A stretch of DNA of 64,000 bases, from assembly GCA_900708905.1 (NCBI GenBank), contig CAADRB010000007.1, forward strand, positions 2,253,969 to 2,317,968, read 5' to 3'. This DNA is from Hymenolepis diminuta. Lineage: Eukaryota > Platyhelminthes > Cestoda > Cyclophyllidea > Hymenolepididae. The notes under the pieces are model-generated. The model saw nothing but the letters and a program-made list of their open reading frames with translations. It was not told the origin of the DNA and did not search any database. A program made the position numbers and the translations under genes. Of this stretch, positions 13,013-25,900 are shown piece after piece. Each line of letters begins with the position of its first letter. Position 1 is the first letter of the stretch.

Positions 13013-14640
13013 ACTTAGGGAATTATTTGAGGACACAAATTGATAAAGCCTAAATAAGCTAAGAACCTGGGATTAATATTTCCCTTTCATTCCAATGATT
13101 ATATTTACGTCTCTTGTACAACCACGTTGTCGGAGCCTTTCAGAGAGGTATTGATAGCTCTTAGCTGAACGGCAGTTTAAATCATATGCCGTCATCTCTG
13201 CGTCTGAAAGTATTGGTGTAACAAAAGTTGATTCAATTGAGCATTGTGAGTCTTAGAATGCTAAATGTAATCTTGGATCACATAGCAAGCCATTACGTCA
13301 TGTCAAGCTCCTTCAGTCAGCCTAAGAATCCTCGGACGCTGCTTAATCTGGCAAACTCATAGTCAGTACATTCTGTTACTATGAAAAGAATTCCTAGAAT
13401 TCGGTTCTCAGGCACTTGGATACTTGATTACTGTCCCTTCAGGCTTGGAAATAAAATCCTATCACTAATATATTACCGGGCAATCTTTCAGCAAAGCAAT
13501 CCCATTTATCCAGCCCCAGTTTTAAATAATACAGCAGTAGTTTGAAGTACATATTTTTGGGCTGCTTCCCGATGTAAAAGAACCTTACCTCCGTGGGAAT
13601 GAAGTAACACTACATCAACTTCTTACCATTATGCTACACACCGATGGAAATTACGGACCATGGCGTCAAATTTCGGCCTGTTAGAAGAAATTTGTTACAA
13701 GTAATATACAAATGAACTAAATTTATTGGTTAATTGTTTACCTATTTAATTGAAAATTAAGAAAGTGGTAAAACTGTAGTAAAATGAAAGAAAATTTCTT
13801 TAATAAAACTTCCAAAATAATTTGTTTTGAACATTTTTTTGCATTGAGAAAATTCTGAAACTACTATGTCTGAGCTATTAAATTGACGCACTTGATCTTA
13901 TTATGAATTTCGGGAAATAAATTTTATTGTTGAATCTTGAATTGTATTTAAAAAAATGATTTAAACCTTAGAAGCTTTGTTTGTTGTAGGTTTCTGTTTA
14001 AACATATTTGAACCATACCTTAGGATAATTCAATGCAAAAGTTTCCCTTTTCTAAATTAACATCTCTAAATTATTCTCTGCTAAATGCAGAAGTAGATGA
14101 ATACCTACACTAATCTAATTTAAATTTACAAGAATTTGCATCGGGAAAAAGGCTAATTCTGCGCAAAATGCTATGCGCGCGCGCGGGAAAAACGAGAAAC
14201 TAACACTTTCAAACAAATTTGTAGTTAGGCGGCAGATGAAAAATACTGTATTTTACATTTACTAAAGGTGAATGATTGAAAATCAATGCTGATAAAAACG
14301 GTTGATAATAAAAGAATGAAATAAAATGTTTTACAAAAATATCAGTTAGCTATCTAATTTAAAGAGGGAATTTAGATGTGTCAGTGAAGATGGTTACAGA
14401 ATTTAGGCGAGATTATGGAAAAGGATCGATTAATTTCAAATGCACACCATTATTTGAATAATGGTGAATAATATAATGACAATAAAAAAATATCGGTCAT
14501 TTGGTTGATAAATTGCGGCTGTGGAAGTTTACTTTAAAGCCTCAAAATAAAACAACGCAAACAAAATAGAACAGAACTAAAGAATCTAATTTAGAAATTT
14601 TGTTAAATATATAGTTTTTGAAGAATTTCTCCCTTTTTTA
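13013..14640. other. Intergenic stretch without recognised gene
   Basis: The first 700 bases are moderately G+C rich and the rest strongly AT-rich. No credible coding frame is seen on either strand. Confidence 0.55.
14175..14187. repeat. Alternating GC run
   Basis: A run of five GC dinucleotides followed by GGG sits in AT-rich sequence. Alternating GC tracts can adopt the Z form, and CpG is otherwise scarce here. No function can be assigned. Confidence 0.8.
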
Positions 14641-14650
14641 TAAATAGCAA

Positions 14651-14733
14651 CCTAAGCGAGTGCTTAGGTGCTCGCTTACCGTTTCTTTTCCCTCTCAGAA
14701 TCCCATGCTAGATGTTGAGGCCTTTGCCTCGAC
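14651..14733. other. Cluster of strong hairpins, two of them mutually exclusive
   Basis: CCTAAGC (14651-14657) can pair with GCTTAGG (14662-14668) across a four-base loop. Overlapping it, TAAGCGAG (14653-14660) can pair with CTCGCTTA (14671-14678) across a ten-base loop. The two cannot form together. A third hairpin pairs GTTGAGGC (14714-14721) with GCCTCGAC (14726-14733), with one G-U pair. The cluster sits in a G+C-rich island within AT-rich DNA. It may be a structured RNA, a repeat end or coincidence. Confidence 0.4.
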
Positions 14734-17700
14734 CAGGGCATGTACTTTTGCAATGGCACTTCATTGTTTTTGCACTTGAGTAATTTGTTTATGAACTTAA
14801 AGGTTGAGCAGATACTTATTACGTCCTTGAACACGTAAGTATGAGGAGATCAATATAGGGAGTTGCTTTATAGAGCAGTGAGGCGCCCATTATGCTAATA
14901 CTAGGTGAAATATTAATACAAATACTGTTGGTCTATTTTTTGTATTTGTAAAACATCATTTATATGCACGTAGAGAAAAGAACTCGAATGGAGGCAGGCA
15001 AAAAGACGTATCACTTCGAAGACGTTGCCATTTTGTCAGATTGTCCAACTGATAAATATGTCTTGGATGAATATGTAATTTTATCCAAACGTTGCTTTAA
15101 GAAAAAATGCAGGGCGTAGTAAGTTGTATTTATTTAGAAATGAACTCCGACGAAGTAAATATAAATGGCCTGAAATTGCACAGTTCTAAGTGTATGCCTT
15201 TCGTTTGCCATCAAATCAGAACTGTATTGTGGAGGTGACCAAGAGAAAGTATAAACGCGAAATTTCGCATAACTAAACCACCAACCAGTGTATATTCTCA
15301 GTTAGCAACAACCTATTTTGATCTTCAACCTACTTGATTGTCATCAAACATTTTACGCAAGATAAAAGATTAGTTTTCATTTACAAGTTCAGATCTTCTC
15401 GCTTTCTTAGCATCTGTTCATTCCGGACCTATATTTGTTAAAATAAATAAGTTGTATTAATGTCATTTATGCTTAATAAGTGAATTCATCTTTATAAAAT
15501 GTTGAAAGAATTCGCTTAGCCTAGAAGTGAGTTAATTTGACAAAACTCAGTTGTTCGGATTAACAGCTATGTGTTCCAAGAAGATCATTTTTTCTTTACT
15601 TTATCCCTCAAAAATTGGTCATTTTCAAGTGTACGCTCGCTTCTTGGACTAATCTGTAAATTGTGTAATAAATGCAGTGCAAACTGACAACTATTGCTAT
15701 TTTCAGTTGATAATCTCTCATTTTTATCAGCCTGCGATAGTCTTGAAGAGGAGACAACAGTTATTACTGGGGTTATATAGGAATACATATTTTCGAGAAT
15801 GAACTCTTTCTGTTGCTCACTCTCTTGAAATTGAGAGTTATGCCAAAATTGTATCGTTCTATCAAATGGACCAGATAAATTATTGCATTTCCTTACTTTT
15901 TAAACATTAAAAAGCATTTCCTTAGGGAAGGAGATATTTTAATAATTGTAAAATTCTCATTTGCCAATTTATTACTAATCCTTTCAAAGAGACCTTAGTG
16001 GATCTGTAGACCTTTAACTAAAAGTGATACGTGCAAATATTCTATGAATCAGTTATTCTTACTCACTTATTCAGTCCCATGGGAACAGAGAGAAGAAATT
16101 TAACACTACAATATGTTTAAGTTCAAAATATAGAAAATACTAATTGCGTATCCTTTATATTAATTCAAGAAAAAACATGACTGTATTCTATTGTGTACAC
16201 GCTAAAGTTAAATAAACGTATATTAACAAAGAATTACGAGGGCTATTCAAATGGAGTGAAATAAGTTTATTACAATTATATATAATAAACTCAACTAAAT
16301 TAAAGTTTCTATGAGGGATACTACTCGGATAAACAATATGCAACTCTCACTATCACGTTAGTTAAGATAAACTAAGAGGGAAATTAAGAGATTTCACTCT
16401 ATTCAGTTAAAACTCAGCTTCAAATGCGCCGGTACGGGAGTTTGGAAATTTTTTCTCGAAAGCGAAGGCTTGTGCCTATTTATACTTCCGTACTTCAACT
16501 TTCACATGACTCTTCGCATTCGTCTGACAGTAGAATAAGGCAAAGACTTCTGATGGTGCCAATCTCATTTTTAGTTTTAGAGTCATTAATTTGCGTAAGC
16601 CGCAATTTGAATTCAGTATATTTTATCCCTCAATGGCGAAGTGTTAGTATTTGCTAAAGAAATTGTAACCAGAGTGGGGAGTAGTATCATCTGGGCTTCT
16701 CTCTTATGAGAGTGGAAGCAAAAGATGAAGTAATTTAATTTTTTACTCATTTAGCCCTCCCATTCCCGAAAGTATTTATTAGGATAGATTAGTTAATCTG
16801 GGATGTTGGTCAGAATCTGTATCTCGCAGCCCAGTTTTCGTAAATAGGAAGGATAGCCTTATTAGAGAACTCACAAAATACGCTAAATTTCAAAGTTCAT
16901 CCTGATTAAGTTGTTTTAACTTCACTTTACATGAATTCAGGTGTTGTATAAATGGTAGACTAAGATTGTTAAGTAGCTCTTCGCCTGCCTCTCCTGTGGA
17001 ATGTAATGCATGCAAACTCTTATCTAGCCTTCTATCACTCACCCGACTTCCTTTATTCAGGCGTACGTCGCCACTTCGTTCTCATTCATCTTTTATTCAC
17101 AAACGTGGTTAACTAGCGTTCCTAGTTGACATGCAACGATTACAATTCATTATTATTGTCGGAAGCGGGGTTTTAATAAGTCCTAATAGAGAAACATCTT
17201 AAAGATGAGGCAAATTAATATGCAAGGGTATAAAAATTCATTGCATTTATCATCTACCAATGCCCATCGGTGAGTACGGACAATGAGCTTTGGTTTAGCT
17301 CTAATATGGTTGCATTGACCAAGACATTTAGAAGACTTGATCATGGTGGACGATTTAGGAGTTCTAGTGAAGCCTGTGGGTAAGAGCTTTCTTTATTCTT
17401 TGTCTTTCGGCACTCTTTACACCGGTACTGCTTGAATGGACATTGTTGGGGACAGTGCCAATCTCAGCAGCATGAACATAATGAAGACGGTTTCTGTTCG
17501 ACTGAATGACTCGGAAGTGAGGCTTGGGACATGGATGCAAACAGTTTTTGCATCAGACGCGGGGACATAGCGTCAGAATCAGTGAGTGCAAAATCGCATG
17601 TAAGATTCAACATGTTTACATTATCCTCTGACCGATTTGTGCAACTCCAAATCATCTTTAACTACTTGAACAAGAGTTGCAGTAGAAGCAATTTAAGAGA

Positions 17701-18916
17701 GATATGTACAACAGGAAATCGAGGGCAATATTTAGAAGTATGAGAAACAGTGGGTGTGAATGTGATAGAGACATGATATACTTTAGACTCCATTTTTATA
17801 GAAAATACCTTCATTTCTGCGCACAGGCTCTCGCGTATTTTATAAAGTATTGCGAAGTCCACTGCTTGTTGGGAAACCGAGGCTAGTCTTGCTTTCGACA
17901 TTGTATGAATCGTCAAGGATGTTAAATAATGTGCGCTCGCTATTTGTTTTAACCTAATCGGCCATCTAAAATAGCTCATAACTCAATAGTAACGCAGGAT
18001 TAGGCAAATTTCAACAAATATTTATTTTTATCCAACAATCACAATTTTGCAAGTAGATTTTAGAAGCGTAAACGAAAATTTTGGGATTACGGAAAGGTGG
18101 GATGGGTACTCCGGACAGGTTAGTTCAGAAAACCAAAATGCACATTCTGAGATAGAAATAATCAGTGACACCGTTTACTGTCCTTTTTAAAGTAAGGCTT
18201 TAGGTTATAGCATATGCCATAACATAACCAAGTGATATCTTCGAGATGGGGAACTTTCCGTTCTTCCTCATTGATTTTGACAAAAATTAACTGTCTGTCT
18301 ATGTGATTATTTCAATAGCGATATTTTAAAAAGTTAATATCATTTTATAACCCTAGAGTTGTCCATATGTTCGTTTTCTCCGTTAAATTTATAGATGCTT
18401 ATCTTCTTATCGACTGTTAGTGTAGGTTTGTCACTATATGGACCACGTATAACAGTCCTTTTAAGGATGTTTTTGATTAAGCATATTCATGGGTGATATC
18501 TATCGTTTTTAAGCTGGTTCTGATCATTGCATTCTGATTACATAGCAGAACAAGTTTTCCCCAATTCTCCCCAGAAGACCTGGTTATCAACCGACTCTGC
18601 ATTCACTCGATTGGAACTACAGTTGAATTAATACAGTTATTCTTGTAGGGATTGGAGGAACTTCAAATCCTTTCCCTCAAACTTGCCAAAGTAAATTAAT
18701 ATTTTGAGATAAGGAAATGATAAAAAGTAATAACTTTGTACGAAAAGGTACTCGACGTAGCGGGATGCAATTTTTAAAATTAAATAGCAGGAAAGGGAAG
18801 GAAGCATGGGAAAATCAGAAGTCCTACACGACTGATGTCATCGGCTGCTCATTTGGGCTTCTTGATATTTTTCGTGGACCCTTCCTTTCTTCAGTGCAGA
18901 GAGGAAGTACAATATG
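14734..18916. other. Intergenic stretch, no recognised gene
   Basis: Mostly AT-rich. Bases 16980-17980 are richer in G+C. There the minus strand is open from 17979 to 17464 in one frame with a single stop near 17662, and the plus strand is also partly open. I recognise no domain in either translation, so I do not call a gene. A decayed mobile element is the simplest reading. Confidence 0.5.
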
Positions 18917-19009
18917 ATTGAGTGATAAAATTATACGACCATTCTGATTGGCTGGTGAGACCATAAACATAGACACTTCTGGTTCATCGTTGCGGTCCCA
19001 ATACATGTC
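18917..19009 (+). repeat. Diverged dispersed repeat, family R2, copy 2
   Basis: Partner of 12920-13012 in the same orientation, with a gapless 93-base alignment and 63 identities by hand count. Its core has ATTGGCTGGT and ends in CATGTC. It lies at the left end of a G+C-richer block that runs to about 20170. Confidence 0.65.
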
Positions 19010-19499
19010 GCGTGTAGTTTATTTCGTCCGATCAAAAGTTCGTATTACATATGCACTTTAGACAAAGACAGAAAGACAGACAGTGAAATTTAGGGATTTC
19101 ATCCTTGAGACTTGGATTGGCATATAACTGACATAGTCATCAGTGCCTCTTATTCCTGAAGACTTTTTCTGTCTTGCATTCTATTTGGTTATGTCGTTAA
19201 TATAAAGGTTATTTTGGTTTGCTAATTCCTAAAGCACTTTGTATTTCACGAAGTAGCTCCATTTCAATAGATCAAGCCCGATCAATACGAAAGGATCAAT
19301 TTCTAATGACGGGTGGTGGGTAATTAGAATGAGCTGCTAGTAACGTTAATTCCCGAGCACGTTTAGGTAAAACTTTCGGTCATTCATTTTGGGTAGAGGA
19401 TTAAAATCATGGAATCTCCCTGGTGGGAAGCTCAGATTCAGCCGCTCGTTTTATAGAGGAGACTTAAAAAAATATGGCTGGCCATTCCGCTAACTGGGT

Positions 19500-19572
19500 G
19501 GGCACCGATGGACATCAAACCCATGACCTCCAATTTTGTGGAAAAGCACGTTAATCACTGCTCTATTACAGT
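19500..19572 (-). repeat. tRNA-like sequence (tRNA pseudogene or SINE head)
   Basis: Read on the minus strand, this gives a D-arm-like GAGCAGTGATTAACGTGCTT (GAGC can pair with GCTT using one G-U). Next comes an anticodon-like hairpin with TCCA pairing TGGA, then a T-arm-like ATGGG, seven-base loop TTTGATG and TCCAT, a five-pair stem with one G-U. The loop resembles the TTCRANT box of RNA polymerase III genes. The 5' acceptor strand does not pair well with the 3' side, so this is not an intact tRNA gene. A tRNA-derived SINE or decayed tRNA gene fits best. Confidence 0.4.
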
Positions 19573-22500
19573 CAGTAATACATTTCTGATAGTATCTGTC
19601 TCACATGTCTGAAAATACAGTAATTTAAAATGAAGACCAAATAATCAGTTAGAAGGGGGACTAGTGGCCAAAGTATCACGTCTTTTCTAGCTATTCTACA
19701 GGCTATACCTTCTATCTTCTACCAATCCTCACTATGAGTGCAGAATGGAGAATGGGGGTGATTGCAATCAAAAAGGCTTATTTGCAGCAGTCTACTCGAC
19801 AAAAGAGTAGGCCAGGATAAATAGAGTGGTCTATAGGTGCTGATGGATACCAGGAGTGAATGGGAAGGTTGGTATGGTGGACTCAGCGGATGCTGTGTGG
19901 GAATACAAAGAGGGTATATATACTTTAGTACTGCAGATGAACTAAGTGGGTCATACGACTGGAAACACCTGATCAGCCAGAAGAAACCGACATAGAGCTT
20001 CCTGAATCTGATGCAGTTCATTTTACTTGATCGGAGATTATGAGCGATACAAGCATAGGTGGCAAACCGAATAGGAAGGTCGGGGTGGTTCATAGTAGGA
20101 AATATTTGGACAATGTAGGTGAAAGTTTTAATTCCAAGCGCTGTATTAACTAAACTTATCAACACTTTCGACAGAACTAATTATTATTAGAATAAGTATT
20201 TGAAGTAAGTCCCTTGATGCAGACAAAAGAACTTAGCAAGAAACGCTAACTAGAGACTTTGTAATTATCAAGCATTTTTCGTTTACTTAGCAACTAATAA
20301 ACAAATGAGTCGTTAGACCTCAATAAAACATACTACCTTACTTACTAAATATTTTGCCTTCTATTCTATAAAAGGCATGTTATACAACGCAACCGGCATG
20401 CGTTTATAAGAGTGGTACAGCAGCGACAGCGAGTGGCTCTTGTCCCAAACGAATGGTAATCGACCACCCACCAGAACTGCTTGGCTGATTTGTTTCCTTA
20501 AAATGTACAAGCTCTCTCTACTTTTTTCGCGTTGATTAACTTTTTTATACCTGGCTATGCTATCCAGCCTACCTGGTTTTGAAAATGACCAATAGAAGAG
20601 CATTATTTCAAAGTTTTAAGCATTGGAGTAGAACTGTATGAAATTTGAAAGAGACGCATCTAGAATTTTTCTTTCAAAATTTAGTGAAATTGAAATATCT
20701 AGAATTTATCCAAGTGTAGCTTATTATCATTGTTGTTCAGAGCAGAAGAAGATTGAAATATCTCAAGTTTTATTAGCGGGAAGGTATTCGAATAGGGACA
20801 ACTGCAAAAGATCGTGGTATTTTTGAAACAAATGAGAGCGTTACGAAGAAGTCAAGGTATCAGATGTCTTATTTTGTTTGAGTTATGGGAGTATGGACGG
20901 TGTATATTCGTATTTTTACAAGGAGTATAGTTTATTTAATGTTTCAATGACCAAATTTTACAAAAGCAGAGACGCAAACGTGATTTTGTTTATGATAATA
21001 ATAAATTGTACACTGGTTTATTTAAGCGAATTGTTTTTCATGCCACATTCATTTATTTGTATCTTCTCAGAGCCTAGAGTAGATAAATGAGATTGGCAAT
21101 GTTTTTTTCAGCAATATCCCTGCCTATTAGAGTTCATTCATGGCAAGCTCGAGATTGAAATCTTGATTTCAGAAATGAAACCTGATTATTTAAACTCGTG
21201 GTTATTTTTAAACAAATAGGAACGAGTAAAACGAGAGAAGATTAATTAGTTTAATTGAAAAGTTACTATCACTTAAGTTGTTAGTATGCTTCAGATATAT
21301 TAAGCTGTTTATAAATTCCCTTCTCCCTCCAGAAATCTGAAATATGAAGTCTGCCAAATGCAGACCATATAAATAAACGTAAACTCTGAGGTTTTCTATT
21401 CAGCCACTTTAAAGCAACTGTCGATATCGTAGATCCTTCAAGATGTAGAAATGATAATCATTCCAGCATATTACTGGAAAATGTTGCTTTCATTCCAAAT
21501 TAGTAAAAACTGGCCACCCATAAAGATGGGTTAGATGATCTGACTAAGTTTTCTCCCATTTCACTTTTTTGTACCTTCCAAATTTGTCTGCCTACCTGCC
21601 TGCCTAGAATTGAAAATTAACAGTGTATTTTTGGATAATTAATTGAACGACGATCACGTACGAAGTCGATGAAAATTGTAAATCAATTTCGAAAAGTAGT
21701 GACTTCTAAAAAGCTCTTTCACTGCGAATAAAGCTGGTTTACAAGGTTCGATAGGTATAAATATTTTCTGTATTACTTTATAAACCCCACTTTTCTTGAG
21801 GTATATAAGTCTCAAAAAAAAAAGTTAGATACAAAAGTGGTGGTGATTTGGATATTAATTCTGGGGTACATTTGAATTTTAGGTGGTTTAATAGTCGGTT
21901 GAAAATATTATGACAGTAGCATTTCGAAAGCTTGGAAGTATATCACTTTTCAAACTGCTGTGAAATGAGAGCTGTGAATAACCTATTGCATAGGAAGGTA
22001 CCAACGTATTAGGGAGATAAATGAATTTTTGATCTGCATCCTGTGCTATAGAAAAGAAAGCGGATGAAGTGTGGATAGGTCGATAAACAGCTTACTAGAC
22101 CAGAGCTGAAATACACACGAAATGAGGTAAAGGAAGTAGATAACTGGATTAAAGTAATTAGCAAGTTAAGGGAACAATTAAATCTATGTAGAGAACAAAG
22201 TCACTACAGGCTGATTAGTGAATTTATTCCCTTTTCTCACACTTTCAAAAGACAGTGATAAAGAAGATCAAATGCGTTTGGTTTGACAGTTACATTAGGA
22301 CAATGATGACTTCACTTTTATAGAAAAATAAAAGAAAGAATTCTTTAAAATAGTGAGAGTAACCTTGGTGAATATAGAAAAGCTTAGAGCAGCCAGGAGA
22401 ATTATACATTTTATGATGTCAAAGGGCTTTAGTGGAGCTGTTAACTCACTGCCGTGTGGTTTTATGTTCAGACTGCTATGATTTTGTTTTGCTAAAAGTA

Positions 22501-24934
22501 TATTTATTGCTATTAATGTCAGTATTTTAACCTACGAATTCACAAGCGCCATGTGAAATATGAAGCGAACATGCAGTATTCAATGCTCTTACACAGTTAG
22601 TCGATCCGTGAAAATATGAAAAAGGAATGAATAACTCCCCTTAGAACTCCAGATATTTAAATATTTTAATCTTAATTATGAGCTTAGTTCTTTTTTGTGC
22701 TCATTAATAAATAATCCACTGGGAGTGAAATTTACACACGAAGGCTCTAGTGATTTCTGAGAAAGCGTCACAGCTAGAGAATAGCTAATTATAACGAATG
22801 CGGTAATGCCAAAATAAAGGAGACAAGGCCATCTAATTCGCCTTAATCCCGCATCTCAGGACCCTTCCGCTACATCCTTTAATCTCAACTGCCTTATTAA
22901 CTGTAGATCAATGAATTTCGCAACATAAGTTTAGTAGAAAAAGAAGTGAAATCTATTCATTGATTTGGAAAACGTATTGAGAATAAAAATGCTATTATTA
23001 TTTGTTTAAATAATTAATCAAACTTTAAGGTTTGTAATTTTGGGGGTTTCGATTGATATAGTTACAAAATTTCTCCTGCTCCTATTATGCACCAGTTTGG
23101 AATACTTACTGGCAGTTTTCTGTTATTCTTTCACAACTGAATGTGTCAAGAGGAAAATATAATTATTTAAAAATTTAAATTATTTATATTTTCCTCAATA
23201 AAATAAATTTTAATTTTATATTTTTCACCCAGTATTTTTTTAAAATTATTGTTTATTTCCTAAATTATTAATTATAGGAACTGATATGAACTACGTCATA
23301 CGGTAGATAGTTCGAGTTGAACTGAATAGGCTTTCGCTGTAGCATCAAGAACTGGTGTCTTCCGTCTTTCCGCTTAGGTCGTGAAAGAATGATCTCTGGT
23401 AGGTATTGAGGATATAATTACAAATTTAAAATGTTCAGGAATAATTTTTTATGACATTGGAGTCTGCTACATGTACACTAAAACGATGTTTCCACTACAA
23501 ATATTGACATATAGTAAAGAGTACTTTATTCCACTGTAATACCTTTACTTATTGATGAAATAGAATTGGTTTTCTGTCTATTAAACCATTCTCACAAAAT
23601 AATCCATCGACGTCTTATCTATTTTACCATAGAGATGACTTTGAGTAACATTTCTTATCATTTTTCTAGAATTTAATCAAAATTGGAAAAAATGAATTGT
23701 AATTTAAATTTAATTCCTGTTCTTGTCGAAAATACCTCAAGTTCTCGATTATTGATATTGTTCAGTTAATTTCATATTATACACCAACTACGCATTTTTT
23801 ATTTTGAAATTACTGAAAAATTATTCCAATTTCTACTTCCTTGAAAGAGAGCATTTCGGTAAATATTCTTGTTTGAAACCCCCAGTGGGTGACTCCCAGG
23901 TTTCCTAAATAGAAGAGGGCAAGAAATTATAAAACGATTGCAGAATGAATGCCCATATTAGGGGAAAATAGTTGTCATTATAAGTGTTGAGCGATTTCCT
24001 TCAGTTAGCATTTCCTTATTCTGATGGATATAAATGTTAGATCAAAATTCTGGGATACTGACAACCCCTTCCCAAAGCCACTTAATTGCCAATCTCGATG
24101 AAACCAAGTTAGAATGCGGCATTGTAATTGAATTAGTCTAATAAGATCAATGAAGAGAAGGTCTATGCTAGGGGTGTTAAAAAGTAGTCTTCCTAGAGTG
24201 AAGTCAGACAATAAAGCGGATAAGATTAAATGTGGGAGATGTTTGTCAATTAATGGGGTTGTCATAGCTTGATTATTCTGGATCACTGATAAATTACTTA
24301 TAGGTCAACATGTGTAAGGATGATTTACACATAGGTTCCAAGTCCGTTTGATCACAAAATAGTAAGTTAAAATTCATTTATAGTAGAAAGAGGAGCATAG
24401 ACTTGAGAATTTTGATTAAAAAATCAAAATTTATTCGTATATTTTGGTGCTTGTTTCAAGAGTTTCGATTACACTGATTTTAGTGTTCGCTTAACTTTTG
24501 GAGATCGTTAAGCCAAGTATTGTCCTGCCTGTCGGTTCCATACACATCCGTTTACCGGTCGGCATATTTCATAAAATACTTTCATGATATGCGAAAGAAG
24601 CTCAACAACACATTTTCCTGAATATCAGAGTCTACATAAACAGACGTCTGCGTTCTCTCAAACCGCCTAAGCAATCAATATAAGTCCTGTGACCAGGAGT
24701 TTTTGAATGATGGTTCTAAGTGATTTTAACATCGACTTGAGAATGTACTTCTGTAATTATCCATCATCATCTCCAGCAATTAGTTTTCGGATTTCACACT
24801 GTATCGATAATTTGGTCAATAATCAAGAATAATGACATGTTTTTAAGTTACCATGCTAGTCAAAGTAGAATTTACAAACTTTGTCGCATTGTTTTTTTCA
24901 ATGAATCACAAATGGTCTGGACATGAATACGTAC
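19573..24934. other. Intergenic stretch, no recognised gene
   Basis: Bases 19640-20170 are G+C-richer and include the longest anonymous open frame of this region (minus strand 20165-19719, 148 codons). Its translation shows no domain, and such a length is not far from chance given the local composition. The remainder is AT-rich. Short simple tracts occur, such as a GCCTRCCT run near 21587-21605 and an A-run near 21815. Confidence 0.5.
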
Positions 24935-25013
24935 CTTTCAATACTATATTTACTAAAGGGTGGAGGAAGGAAAATAGGAGAATTTCAGTTTTAAAACCAA
25001 GATTTCTGCATGA
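24935..25013 (+). repeat. Diverged dispersed repeat, family R4, copy 2
   Basis: Gapless partner of 5486-5564, with 50 of 79 bases identical by hand count. Many of the differences are transitions, as expected for an old decayed pair. An 81-codon open frame overlaps it (24853-25098) but is not conserved in the other copy. Confidence 0.4.
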
Positions 25014-25789
25014 CTCCGTGCTTAATTCGGTGAGAATTTGGTTGGGCTTAGCTTTCAGAGCAATTGGATGTGAGTTGAAACAGATTTTGGCCTTCTAGTA
25101 CAAAAATTGGCATTCGATTTACATTCGTTCAATTTCATTCAGTTTGTTAATTCACCTGCTTAAAGGAAGACGTAAACTCCCGAATCAACCAAGTTTTAAT
25201 TCTCAAAGTTCGAGTTACAGTTGTATTAATTGGTTCAAGCCAGTGAGAACATTCTCACTTAAATGGCCAAGACAGCAGAATGACTTAAGGTCCTTTGATT
25301 TCAGCAAAGCAGAGCTCAATATAATTCACAATTGAAAACTGTAATAAACACAGGAAAGTAATAGAAACACACAGTATAATACAATTGTACAATTGGATGT
25401 ACTTTTCTTGAGCTCTCGAGAAATTTGGAGCTTCGGTGTGAAATATGCAAGCAGAATGGTGTACTTGAACATCACAATTTATCTATTAACATTGCACTCA
25501 AATTGAACATATTACTTAGAGTCAGTCTCAGTTTTGGAATATAAATTTTAGCTTTCAACAAATACGAGATGCATGTAAGCAGTTCTTTGAACTCCAGCTG
25601 ACTCATCGGTTTTTTTGGAGCAAGACTACCACAGAGTCCTCTTTGTCGGTCGGATTGAAGACTTTTATTTCATGCGTTCACAAACATCCATGCTGGCTCA
25701 TACGTTATTGTTAATTGGCGACATTTGATCAGTCTCTCATTCTACAATCACAAAACGACTCACAAAAAATAAAATCAGTCCGCCTCTCA

Positions 25790-25900
25790 AAACGCATCTT
25801 ATTTCGTCTGTCTACCCCCTGGCTATGCTCCCTCACTACTGACATCTTCCTACTTCCTCCCAATCTCTCTTATTACTCCTCCTTTCTTTCTCATCTCGAA
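25790..25900 (+). repeat. Diverged dispersed repeat, family R1, copy 2 (partial)
   Basis: This aligns to the pyrimidine-rich part of 52922-53130. Shared blocks include TACTG followed by TTCCT, and ATC followed by TTWTTACTCCT. The 5' head (GGCCTGCTC) is not clearly present. A 92-codon frame at 25715-25993 overlaps the copy and is probably accidental. Confidence 0.4.

Noticed and set aside
16234..16250. ACGAGGGCTATT, resembling a mariner terminal repeat; a similar word occurs at about 51001
   Set aside because: An 11-base match recurs by chance many times in 64 kb. The second copy lies downstream of the transposase but in the wrong orientation for its 3' end.
19719..20165. 148-codon open frame on the minus strand
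   Set aside because: No domain or repeat-protein similarity is recognisable, and the length is near chance for the local base composition.
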